A DNA stretch of 20,771 nt from Bacillota bacterium (GCA_023451395.1 JAEXZL010000104.1:1-20771), one strand, 5' to 3'; counted from the stretch's first letter, positions 7,354 to 14,481 are shown. Program-made: numbers and translations. Notes: generated from the letters alone by a model not told the origin.

Positions 7354-7382
7354 TATTCTCCCTCCTTATCCTTAACTAGATA

Positions 7383-7430
7383 TGTAACAATCATTTAAAG
7401 ATGTAACATAGCAATCTATATCTTGTTACA
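7383..7430. repeat. Three copies of TGTAACA upstream of the small membrane-protein gene
   Basis: TGTAACA occurs at 7383-7389 and 7402-7408 (19 bases start to start) and inverted as TGTTACA at 7424-7430. They sit 30-77 bases upstream of the TTG start at 7353, where a promoter is expected, and could be binding sites for a regulator. Confidence 0.4.
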
Positions 7431-7523
7431 ATATATCTTATTCAACAAATCTTTCAATATTCCTTCTAAAAAGGAAAAATTTATTTTTAATACCAAATAT
7501 TTTTTAAAAACCTATTATAATTA

Positions 7524-7569
7524 CAAAAAAAGGACCTTCCTACAGGCATAAAACCCAGAGTAAAGTCCC
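7524..7569 (-). terminator. Terminator of the DapA-like operon
   Basis: In minus-strand sense an imperfect stem built on GGGAC...GTCC, with an inner loop region, is followed by a run of at least seven T (complement of 7525-7531). It begins 12 bases after the stop codon. Confidence 0.75.
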
Positions 7570-7580
7570 TCTATAAATCC

Positions 7581-8645
7581 TTATCTATTTTCCCACTGAG
7601 CCAGTTTTTCCTTAATAAACTCATCGTCATTTAAATGAGGATACATCTTATATACTCTGTCAATCTCTTCTAGCTGTCCAGGGGATAGAGCCTCTTCTTC
7701 TTTAAGACACAGTATATTTTTAAAGATACCTTGTCTTCTTAGTACTTCATGAAGTCCTGTAATGCAACCCTTAAAGCTATTAGCTGTATCAAAAAAAGCA
7801 CTATTTACATCAGTAATCTCTGCTGCAAGGGTAAGATACTTTGAAGATATACTTTCTTTATTCTTTTCTTTCTTTATCTCTTTAAAAATATCAACTGCCC
7901 TTTTTGTCCATACACACCAGTGTCCTAAAAGTCCTCCTTCAAAGCTCTTTGTGAAGGTTTTCCCTTCCTTTTCAAAGGTGTAAGTGGTTAAAAGATCATT
8001 AACTATATTGTCATCATTTCCAGTATATAAGGTAATTTCACTGCTTCTAGGAGAAAGGGCTGCAGCTCTAACCACATCAATGGTAGTATATCTATTAAAG
8101 GATGCACACTTTATAGCCACAACATTATCAATTAAACAGAACTTTTCCCAGAAGTTATAGGAAAACACTCTTCCTCCTACTGCACTTTGAAGATAGAAGC
8201 CTATTACAGGCATCACAGTAGCTACCTTCTCAGCTCTTATTAAAAGCTCCTCCTCAGAAAGATGATTTAAACCTCCAGGGCTTAAAAGAACAGCATCATA
8301 GCCATATGCCTTAGCAAGCTCTGCCTCTTTTAAAGCTTGTTCTATCTCACCGCATACCCCTGCAATTTTTACAATAACCCTTCCAGTATTTCTTTCAAAA
8401 GCATCAATTTCTTCACTTACAAGCTTTAATATAGGTTCAAAGAGTCCAATTTCAGGCTCTCTTATTTCAAATTGAGTGCTGTGAACTGCAGTAGCTATAC
8501 CACCTGCACCTGCATCTAGATAGTATCTCATAAGAGTTCTCTGAGTTTTTTCATCAAAGCTTTTATCCTCATTTAAGGCTAAGGGAGTAGCAGGTATAAC
8601 AGTTCCCTCTGAAAGTATTCTTAAGGCCTCTAGATGTCTGTCCAT
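7581..8645 (-). CDS. Dihydrodipicolinate synthase (DapA)-family aldolase/dehydratase
   Basis: A class I aldolase-superfamily TIM-barrel enzyme that should form a Schiff base with a keto acid. The Schiff-base lysine is Lys179 in V-A-I-K-C-A-S, and the usual catalytic tyrosine is Tyr151 in G-F-Y-L-Q-S. At 354 residues it is longer than standard DapA (about 290-300), the extra length being mostly C-terminal. That, and the absence of lysine-pathway neighbours, point to a sugar-acid or other keto-acid substrate rather than lysine synthesis. I take the ATG at 8645: GAAAGGGGAG lies 6 bases before it, and the upstream gene's TAA ends one base before it, so the two are translationally coupled. The longer frame from 8672 would overlap that gene and start ahead of the ribosome-binding site. 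Confidence 0.85.
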   Translation of the reverse strand: MDRHLEALRILSEGTVIPATPLALNEDKSFDEKTQRTLMRYYLDAGAGGIATAVHSTQFEIREPEIGLFEPILKLVSEEIDAFERNTGRVIVKIAGVCGEIEQALKEAELAKAYGYDAVLLSPGGLNHLSEEELLIRAEKVATVMPVIGFYLQSAVGGRVFSYNFWEKFCLIDNVVAIKCASFNRYTTIDVVRAAALSPRSSEITLYTGNDDNIVNDLLTTYTFEKEGKTFTKSFEGGLLGHWCVWTKRAVDIFKEIKKEKNKESISSKYLTLAAEITDVNSAFFDTANSFKGCITGLHEVLRRQGIFKNILCLKEEEALSPGQLEEIDRVYKMYPHLNDDEFIKEKLAQWENR

Positions 8646-8646
8646 A

Positions 8647-9696
8647 TTAATAACTCCCCTTTCTTTCCTCAAAGTGGGTAGGCTTGCCTAAGGTTCTTCC
8701 CCCTTGTAGGAGCCATTCAGCCTGCCATCTTATAAGGGTCTCAATAGATACTGAAGGATAACCAAAGACCTCTAATGCCTTTGAAGCATCATTTAAATAT
8801 GCATCTGTTCCCTCTTCACCCTCGAATATTGGAGTCTTATTTAAATATTCCCCAAGCTTATAGGCAACCTTCTTAACAGAAATAGTTTCTGGGCCAGTTA
8901 TATTCATTTTACAAGCAGGGGAATTTACATGGAGTAAACCTCTTATAGCCACCTCATTAGCACTTCCCTGCCATATGCAGTTAAATACTGGAGTTGTTAT
9001 AGATATAGGCTCTCCCTTTAAGAGCTTTTCTGCAATATCATAAATAACCCCATATCTTAAGTCTACTGCAAAGTTTAATCTATAAATAAACACCTTTGTT
9101 CCATATGTGTTTGCTGCATATTCAAAGGCTCTCTCTCTAGCTAAACAACTCATTGCATATTCTCCTACAGGAAGAGATTTATCTTCTTCAGTACATCCTC
9201 CACTGGAAAGAGGCACTATAGGATAAGTATTTCCAGAGGAAAATACCACAATATTTGATTTTTTAAACTTTTCTCCCACAAAGGCCGGTAAAACAGAGTT
9301 CATTCCCCAGGTCTGCCATTCATTGCCGTCAGTACCAAACTTCTTCCCAGCCATAAATATAACGTTTTCTGTTTCTGGTAGACTGTTTAACTCCTGAAGA
9401 TTCTGAAGATCTGCAGAGATAACCTCAATACCATTATCCTGTAAAAGCTTTAATGCTATAGGATCTGTAAATCTAGAAACAGCTATTATTTTCTTATTAA
9501 TTCCCGCTTCCAGAACAGCTTTTTTTGCTAAAAGGCAGAGACTTGGTCCCATCTTTCCTCCAGCACCTAAAACCATTATATCTCCCTTAATCTTTTTAAT
9601 ATCCTCTATCAGTTCCTTAGAAGGGGTTGTAAGAAGATTATCTAATTTTTCCTCAGACCACGTATTACCAATTCCCATTCCTTCTTTAATAAACAT
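8647..9696 (-). CDS. NAD(P)-dependent epimerase/dehydratase-like protein, atypical SDR
   Basis: An extended short-chain dehydrogenase-like protein of 349 residues. The Rossmann dinucleotide loop G-A-G-G-K-M-G is at 44-50, unusually far in because of an N-terminal extension of about 38 residues. A V-F-S-S-G-N-T-Y segment at 151-158 corresponds to the Ser/Thr region of the active site. The catalytic Tyr-x-x-x-Lys appears as Tyr180-Ala-Met-Ser-Cys184, so the lysine is replaced. Either catalysis is altered or the reaction differs from standard SDR chemistry. AAAGGAGGAG lies 4 bases before the ATG. It is the first gene of a two-gene operon with the DapA-like enzyme, behind a site resembling the TetR operator. 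A role in catabolism of a sugar acid or related compound is a guess. Confidence 0.8.
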   Translation of the reverse strand: MFIKEGMGIGNTWSEEKLDNLLTTPSKELIEDIKKIKGDIMVLGAGGKMGPSLCLLAKKAVLEAGINKKIIAVSRFTDPIALKLLQDNGIEVISADLQNLQELNSLPETENVIFMAGKKFGTDGNEWQTWGMNSVLPAFVGEKFKKSNIVVFSSGNTYPIVPLSSGGCTEEDKSLPVGEYAMSCLARERAFEYAANTYGTKVFIYRLNFAVDLRYGVIYDIAEKLLKGEPISITTPVFNCIWQGSANEVAIRGLLHVNSPACKMNITGPETISVKKVAYKLGEYLNKTPIFEGEEGTDAYLNDASKALEVFGYPSVSIETLIRWQAEWLLQGGRTLGKPTHFEERKGSY

Positions 9697-9727
9697 AGTA
9701 CTCCTCCTTTATAATTACAAAAATATA

Positions 9728-9741
9728 TAACCAGTTAGTTA
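9728..9741. promoter_or_regulatory. TetR-type operator candidate before the epimerase gene
   Basis: TAACCA-GT-TAGTTA is a nearly perfect 14-bp inverted repeat that matches the palindrome in front of the tetR gene (10426-10439) at 12 of 14 positions. It lies 32-45 bases upstream of the epimerase start, inside the promoter region. Confidence 0.6.
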
Positions 9742-9759
9742 ATTTTATAGAGAAATAAT

Positions 9760-9780
9760 AGCGCTGCATTACGCGGCACT
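9760..9780 (-). terminator. Weak hairpin after the tetR gene
   Basis: In minus sense AGTGCCGC can pair with GCAGCGCT across a 5-base loop (one G-U, one mismatch), followed by ATTATTTCTC, directly after the tetR stop codon. It may partly separate tetR from the downstream operon. Confidence 0.35.
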
Positions 9781-10398
9781 TTATTCCTTAGCTGCATAGG
9801 AAACAAGCATTTCAGCTACAAAACTTATACGCTCTGATATCTCCTCAGTATTTTGTAAATCTCTCTTTAGCACAGCACTTAAGGTATGAATATTAGAAAA
9901 ATAGTTGAAGCTTAGCGCTATTAAGGATAAAAAAATCTGTTCAGCATCAATATTTTCTTTAATAAGGCCTTCTTTCCTACCCTCTTGAAGTATTCTGTCA
10001 AGCTCCACTCTAATATTTAGCTTCGTATTTCCTAATTCTCTCTCCTGAAAATATCTGCCATAGTGAAGATTTTCCCACATAACCATGCGGACATAATTAG
10101 GATTATCCTTTAAAAAGTTAAAATAGGTTCTTACTATCTCTTCCATAGCCCTTTTAAAGTCCCAGTGCTTTTCAATAATCAAATTCTCCGGTTCCTCTAA
10201 TCTTATATAAACCGACTCTAATGCTCTTTTATAAAGCTCCTCTTTATTCCCAAAATACTGATAAAGCATTCCTTTATTAATCCCTGCTCTTGAAGCAATA
10301 ACGTCAACCCTAGCTCCATACAGGCCTTTTTCTGAGAACTCCTCTTCAGCAGCCTCTAAGATGAGTCTCTTGGTAATATCCGACTTCTTTTCTGTCAC
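9781..10398 (-). CDS. TetR/AcrR-family transcriptional regulator
   Basis: A 205-residue TetR-type repressor with an N-terminal helix-turn-helix at about residues 8-55 (I-L-E-A-A-E-x-x-F-x-E-K-G, then A-G-I-N-K-G-M-L-Y-Q-Y-F) and a helical ligand-binding C-terminal part whose ligand cannot be predicted. Start is GTG at 10398, with AAGGAG 9 bases before it. Its own promoter carries a perfect palindrome right after the -10, and a near copy lies in front of the downstream epimerase/DapA-like pair. The inference is autorepression plus control of that pair. Confidence 0.92.
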   Translation of the reverse strand: MTEKKSDITKRLILEAAEEEFSEKGLYGARVDVIASRAGINKGMLYQYFGNKEELYKRALESVYIRLEEPENLIIEKHWDFKRAMEEIVRTYFNFLKDNPNYVRMVMWENLHYGRYFQERELGNTKLNIRVELDRILQEGRKEGLIKENIDAEQIFLSLIALSFNYFSNIHTLSAVLKRDLQNTEEISERISFVAEMLVSYAAKE

Positions 10399-10425
10399 AA
10401 TTATTTCTCCTTACAAATAAATTAC

Positions 10426-10439
10426 TAACTATTTAGTTA
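10426..10439. promoter_or_regulatory. TetR operator candidate at the tetR promoter
   Basis: TAACTA-TT-TAGTTA is a perfect 14-bp inverted repeat directly after the -10 box of the tetR promoter, about at the transcription start, where binding would block initiation. Confidence 0.7.
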
Positions 10440-10440
10440 T

Positions 10441-10468
10441 ATAATATCATAGTGCTATTCTTTGTCAA
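10441..10468 (-). promoter_or_regulatory. Promoter of the tetR gene
   Basis: In minus sense a consensus TTGACA (complement of 10463-10468) and TATTAT (complement of 10441-10446) are separated by 16 bases, upstream of the palindrome and the GTG start. Confidence 0.85.
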
Positions 10469-10473
10469 CGATA

Positions 10474-10508
10474 AAAAATGACAGCTGATAATATCAGCTG
10501 TCATTTTT
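10474..10508. terminator. Terminator of the quorum-sensing cassette
   Basis: A perfect 17-bp inverted repeat (core TGACAGCTGATA paired with TATCAGCTGTCA) has A-runs on one side and T-runs on the other, so it can stop transcription either way. It lies 20 bases after the stop of the small peptide gene and just upstream of the tetR promoter. Confidence 0.93.
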
Positions 10509-10528
10509 AAACAAAAAACTAATAATGC

Positions 10529-10648
10529 TTAGGCCTGTTGAATAACTTGCACAGAAGCTATTTCTGGCTTTGGCTTTTCTCCACTAAATATTACAATACC
10601 TCCAGTTAACAATAAAGCTGCTAAAAGCATTGATACCTTCTTTTTCAT
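10529..10648 (-). CDS. Small secreted signal-peptide precursor (Phr/QSP-like, 39 aa)
   Basis: A 39-residue gene directly after the HTH-TPR regulator (22-base gap). It has a lysine-rich start (M-K-K-K), a hydrophobic export segment at residues 5-21 and a short polar tail, SGEKPKPEIASVQVIQQA. This is the build of a quorum-sensing pro-peptide that is secreted by Sec, cut outside the cell, taken up by an oligopeptide permease and bound by the TPR domain of the neighbouring receptor. The ATG follows a strong G-rich ribosome-binding site (complement of 10657-10664), and a strong terminator follows. The mature signal probably lies in the tail, but its ends cannot be read from sequence. Role and maturation are inferred from family knowledge and gene order. 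Confidence 0.82.
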   Translation of the reverse strand: MKKKVSMLLAALLLTGGIVIFSGEKPKPEIASVQVIQQA

Positions 10649-10670
10649 TTAAATATCCCCCCCTATTTTT

Positions 10671-11990
10671 TTACCATTGATATGAAATATTTGATTGAAT
10701 TTCTTCAATGTAAGCATTTAATTTGTCACTATACTCCCTAGCCTCTTTAAGATTATTTAATCTAAGCTCCAGGTTTATAAGCTTGTTATAGCCATAAATT
10801 CTTGTATTTTCATTTTGATTATTAAAAGAAAGTTCTATATACTGAAGATACAGCCATCTTAGGTTATCATAGTTATTATTGTCATTATAAATTTCCTCTA
10901 ATTCGTTGAGAGCAATATTCCAATACTCATAATCATTATATTCCTTACAAAGTTCTATTCCTTCTTGCAAACAAATGATTGCATTATTTTGTTGTGAACA
11001 TTTTTTATAAAGTTTACTTTTTGTTATCAACGTGTGAGATAATAAATCTTTACTATATTCGTTTCTTAATTCGAGAGATTTATCAAAGTATTCCTCGCTC
11101 TCCTTAAATTTATTATTTAAAAGCAATACTGATGCCATATTATTATAAACATTAGCCAAGACTACCTTTTCTTCATCAGTTAACGTATTTTTAAGTCCAT
11201 TTTCTAAATCATAGTATATACTTAAACTTGTTTTGTAGTCTTCGTTTTCTGAATAGCAATAGGCTTCCATGATTTTTACTTTTAGATATATATTATATTC
11301 CTTATATTTGTCTAATCTAGCTATACATCTTTCGATTGTTTTTAAAGTATCGGGTATATTCTTAAGATTTGAATAAGCTAAGGTTAAATTAAATAATGTT
11401 TTATTATAAGCAGAATAGTTACCTGTAAGTTCTGCAACTAATAAGGAATTACTGAAGTAATGCGCTGCTTCTTCATAATCTAAGAGCATCAGCTTACAAA
11501 CGCCCATATTATTAAATATAAGTGGCTTGTCATTAACCAAGTTGTTATTATTTAGTATTTCCAGAGAATTACTATAGCTAATGAACGCTTGAACAGCTTC
11601 CTGATTAAAAAGTTGTATTTCTCCCATCCTCTTATATATCTTAGAGATGGCATAAGGCACCTTATGTTCCTCAGCAATTTCCAAAAGCTTATGACATTCT
11701 TCCATGGAAGCCTTGGCCTCTACCCTTCGAAGACAATGCATCTCTACATCCTCTCGGACATCCCTAGCCATGTATTCTTCGTCTAAATTAAGATCTATTT
11801 CCTTTTCCTTTGCCATAGAAATTATTTTTCTCATAATCTTTATGGCATTACCTCTGCTGAAATTTCTTTTACCCTTTTCCACCATTGATATAAATTCTCT
11901 GGTGATTTTGTCATCCACTAAATCCTTCTGTCTGAGCTTCAGCTGCAGCCTTAGGCTTTTTAATTTATCACCTTGAGTAAGAAAATCCAC
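10671..11990 (-). CDS. RRNPP-type quorum-sensing regulator (HTH-TPR, QssR/PlcR-like)
   Basis: A 439-residue cytoplasmic transcription factor. An XRE-type helix-turn-helix fills about residues 5-65 (L-R-L-Q-L-K-L-R-Q-K-D-L, then F-I-S-M-V-E-K-G-K-R). The rest is a helical solenoid of about eight TPR-like repeats, for example F-N-N-M-G-V-C-K-L and V-Y-N-N-M-A-S-V-L. This is the layout of RRNPP receptors such as PlcR, NprR and the clostridial QssR/Qsr proteins linked to solvent formation and sporulation. Start is GTG with GGAGG 8 bases upstream. It sits between a TPR-only paralogue and a secreted-peptide gene, each 22 bases away, so the three are probably one operon. The target genes are unknown. 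Confidence 0.88.
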   Translation of the reverse strand: MDFLTQGDKLKSLRLQLKLRQKDLVDDKITREFISMVEKGKRNFSRGNAIKIMRKIISMAKEKEIDLNLDEEYMARDVREDVEMHCLRRVEAKASMEECHKLLEIAEEHKVPYAISKIYKRMGEIQLFNQEAVQAFISYSNSLEILNNNNLVNDKPLIFNNMGVCKLMLLDYEEAAHYFSNSLLVAELTGNYSAYNKTLFNLTLAYSNLKNIPDTLKTIERCIARLDKYKEYNIYLKVKIMEAYCYSENEDYKTSLSIYYDLENGLKNTLTDEEKVVLANVYNNMASVLLLNNKFKESEEYFDKSLELRNEYSKDLLSHTLITKSKLYKKCSQQNNAIICLQEGIELCKEYNDYEYWNIALNELEEIYNDNNNYDNLRWLYLQYIELSFNNQNENTRIYGYNKLINLELRLNNLKEAREYSDKLNAYIEEIQSNISYQW

Positions 11991-12012
11991 TTTTAATGCC
12001 TCCTCGAGAGGT

Positions 12013-13131
12013 TTAATTATTGACTATATTTTCAATATAGCTGTTAAGCATTTCATTATATTTATAAGCCTCTCGGAAATTTTTAAGGCTAATCTCTAAG
12101 CTTATTAGCTTATTAAGAGCATACATTATATTTTTCCTTAAGGCATTCTTTTCGGATATACTTAAAATTTCTAAATAAATTTCTCGAAGCTTTTCTGATG
12201 CCCGAAGCTTTTTATATACCTTTTCCAGCTTCAGAAGAGCCGTTATTAGATATTCATAATCATTTTCCTCTCTGCAGAGGATAATACCTCTTTCTATTCT
12301 TGAGAAAAATTCATCCAGATCTCTAAGCTCATAATATAGAGAGGCACTATCTATAATTGTATGAGAAATGCAATTACCCTCCCCATGTCTTCTGACTTCA
12401 TAAGCCTTGTCAAAGAGCTCTCTACTAACTTCATATTCTTTTTGATATAGCTTTATAAGTGCCATATTATTATAGATATTTCCTAAAAGCAAGCTGCTCA
12501 TATGCTTTTCTTCTTCCAAAAGCTTTTCATATATATTAAGACATCTTACCATATCCCTTTTCTCATCATAGCAGTTTGCCTCTAAGATTTTAAGCTTTAT
12601 ATATAACTGTCTATCCTTTATTTTATCAACTTTCTCATAACATTTATTGATTATACCTAAGGCCTCATCTTCTTTGAAAATGCTTAAATATGACAACGCC
12701 ATATTGTACATACTTTTTGTATACATATCAAAATTTTTAATGGTATTGCTTAGAATTAAAACACAGTTAAAATAATAAATTGCTTCATCATACTGCAAAA
12801 GATTTAGTTTACATACTCCCATATTATTAAAAAGAACATTTTTTTCTTCCTTTAAGTTCATTTCATTAACAATATCCATAGCAATTACATAATGTACAAA
12901 GGCTTCCTCAAAGCTCTGATCATTAAGAAGCTTATCTCCAATATATTTATAAAGCTTATAGGCTCCATAAGAGCCTGGATATTTTTCTAGACTCTTATTA
13001 ATTCCTTGAGCCTCTTCTATGGTTATTTCATTACTTATCGCTTCTATACATAAATCATCTATGGCTTTATGGTTAATTGGTGAATTAAAAAGTATCTTAT
13101 CTATTTTTTCCTTATATAATTGCTGCTTCAA
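12013..13131 (-). CDS. TPR-only paralogue of the neighbouring RRNPP regulator
   Basis: A 372-residue protein homologous to the TPR part of the downstream HTH-TPR regulator: both share L-F-N-N-M-G-V-C-K-L, E-x-N-D-Y-E-Y, and a C-terminal Y-N-K-L-I-S-L-E-like block ending in L-N-x-Y-I-E-x-I. Homology begins at about residue 45 here and residue 95 there. The 60-70-residue DNA-binding domain is missing, so it cannot act as an ordinary repressor or activator. It could bind the same peptide as a sink, form mixed dimers with the regulator, or act on another protein as Rap proteins do. Start is TTG with AAGGGTG 7 bases upstream: an in-frame TAA two codons before it rules out a longer form. A promoter with an inverted repeat precedes it. 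Confidence 0.85.
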   Translation of the reverse strand: MKQQLYKEKIDKILFNSPINHKAIDDLCIEAISNEITIEEAQGINKSLEKYPGSYGAYKLYKYIGDKLLNDQSFEEAFVHYVIAMDIVNEMNLKEEKNVLFNNMGVCKLNLLQYDEAIYYFNCVLILSNTIKNFDMYTKSMYNMALSYLSIFKEDEALGIINKCYEKVDKIKDRQLYIKLKILEANCYDEKRDMVRCLNIYEKLLEEEKHMSSLLLGNIYNNMALIKLYQKEYEVSRELFDKAYEVRRHGEGNCISHTIIDSASLYYELRDLDEFFSRIERGIILCREENDYEYLITALLKLEKVYKKLRASEKLREIYLEILSISEKNALRKNIMYALNKLISLEISLKNFREAYKYNEMLNSYIENIVNN

Positions 13132-13184
13132 CCATTATCACCCTTACCACATATATTTAAAATCAAACTACACCGTATATTTAT

Positions 13185-13215
13185 ATTATACGTAACTTTC
13201 TATCATAAAGAAAGT
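13185..13215 (-). promoter_or_regulatory. Promoter -10 and inverted repeat of the quorum-sensing cassette
   Basis: In minus sense TATAAT (complement of 13185-13190) lies 53 bases before the TTG start. A perfect inverted repeat, ACTTTCT-N7-AGAAAGT at 13195-13215, covers the -35 position, where no consensus -35 exists. This fits an activator- or repressor-binding site. Confidence 0.6.
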
Positions 13216-13263
13216 GGCATCTTGAAATTTTTATATAAATTACATAATATTTCTATTTAGTCT

Positions 13264-14367
13264 TTATTTACACACCAAGCTTTTGTAATAGATATTAAAA
13301 ATATCCTCTAAAGAAATGCTTTCTGGATGATTCTTAAGCTTCGAAGGATTACTTGCCATAGCTTTTGCATAATCTCTAAGCTCCTCTTCTGTTACCTCCA
13401 CCTCATAATCTATAAGGTTATGAAATATTCTTCCCATCTCTTCTATAGAAGATAGCCCTATGAGCTCTAGAATTCTATTGACCCTCTCATTATTCTTAAA
13501 GACACTAAAATACTCCTTATAAAGTATACAGTTAGCTATGCCATGAGACAGTCCTTTAAAATAAGTTAAAGGATATCCCATACCATGTGGAAGGGAGGTT
13601 CCAGTCTGAGCTATTGTCATACCTCCCAAGGAGGATAGGAGCATAAGCTTTTCCCTTATTTCATAGGTTATCTCATTATTTATAATAGCCTTTAGACAAG
13701 ATGAGAAAAGCCTAAGCCCTTCCTGTGCTAAAGTATCACTTAAAAGATTTGCCTTAGTGGATAGATAGCCTTCTGCTAAATGTGAAAAGGCATCTAAAGC
13801 TGTAGCTACTGTAACTCTGTAAGGCATATCCATCATGTATTTAGGATCTAAAAATGCTATATCTGCAAAAACAAACTGTCCAAGATTTACCTTTGTCTTA
13901 TTAATATTATCTGTAACTATAGAATACTGGGTAACCTCTGAGCCTGTTCCTGCAGTGGTAGGCACCGCTATTATTGGTAGGCTTTTTAAGGGCTTGGCAG
14001 TTAAAAGTCCCCGGGCATCAAATTCTATGTTTTTTATAAGTAGGCCTATAGCTTTAGCTGCATCTAATGGAGAGCCTCCTCCTATTGCTATAATAAATTT
14101 AGCATCTTCGTATCTTCCCAATTCCGCCGCTTTATCGATAGTTTCAAGGCTAGGATTTTCCTCCACTTCATCAAATATTATGTGATTTATCTTTTCCTTT
14201 TTCAATACATAAAGTATATCTTCTAAAGATCCATTTTTCTTAGAAGATCCCTTACCAGTAATGATAAAGGCCGTACCAGAGTAAGCCTTAAAAACTTCAC
14301 TTTTCTCTCTTATTATATTTTTACCAAAATAAACTTCCACAGGCATATGATACTTAAACTCTTCCAT
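13264..14367 (-). CDS. Iron-containing (type III) alcohol dehydrogenase
   Basis: An NAD(P)H-dependent metal alcohol dehydrogenase of 367 residues. The cofactor loop G-G-G-S-P-x-D-x-x-K is at 96-105, followed by P-T-T-A-G-T-G-S-E-V at about 136-145. The four metal ligands are in place: Asp192, His196, His261 and His275. I take the ATG at 14367 because GGGAGG is then 8 bases away. An upstream in-frame ATG at 14406 precedes the ribosome-binding site, and another at 14373 is too close to it. The substrate (butyraldehyde, acetaldehyde, 4-hydroxybutyrate, diols) cannot be settled from motifs. It lies 132 bases upstream of the quorum-sensing genes on the same strand with no evident terminator between. 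Confidence 0.92.
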   Translation of the reverse strand: MEEFKYHMPVEVYFGKNIIREKSEVFKAYSGTAFIITGKGSSKKNGSLEDILYVLKKEKINHIIFDEVEENPSLETIDKAAELGRYEDAKFIIAIGGGSPLDAAKAIGLLIKNIEFDARGLLTAKPLKSLPIIAVPTTAGTGSEVTQYSIVTDNINKTKVNLGQFVFADIAFLDPKYMMDMPYRVTVATALDAFSHLAEGYLSTKANLLSDTLAQEGLRLFSSCLKAIINNEITYEIREKLMLLSSLGGMTIAQTGTSLPHGMGYPLTYFKGLSHGIANCILYKEYFSVFKNNERVNRILELIGLSSIEEMGRIFHNLIDYEVEVTEEELRDYAKAMASNPSKLKNHPESISLEDIFNIYYKSLVCK

Positions 14368-14394
14368 TTTCATAACCTCCCTTTTTATATAACT

Positions 14395-14418
14395 ATTATA
14401 ACCCAAGAATTGATTCTT
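14395..14418 (-). promoter_or_regulatory. Promoter -10 and inverted repeat of the alcohol dehydrogenase gene
   Basis: In minus sense a TATAAT box (complement of 14395-14400) lies 27 bases before the ATG. A perfect inverted repeat, AAGAAT-TG-ATTCTT at 14405-14418, fills the -35/-10 spacer and could be an operator. No consensus -35 is seen. Confidence 0.5.
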
Positions 14419-14447
14419 AAAAATTCAAAAAAATGTGAAATAAATCC

Positions 14448-14476
14448 TTGAAGTCTGAAAGACCAAAATATATAAT
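14448..14476 (+). promoter_or_regulatory. Promoter of the hydrogenase-maturation operon
   Basis: TTGAAG (14448-14453) and TATAAT (14471-14476) have a 17-base spacer. Predicted transcription start is near 14482, leaving a leader of about 220 bases before the first gene. Confidence 0.8.
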
Positions 14477-14481
14477 GATAA

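Noticed and set aside
13835..14185. 116-codon open frame antisense to the alcohol dehydrogenase
   Set aside because: It lies wholly within a well-supported gene and shows no family features.
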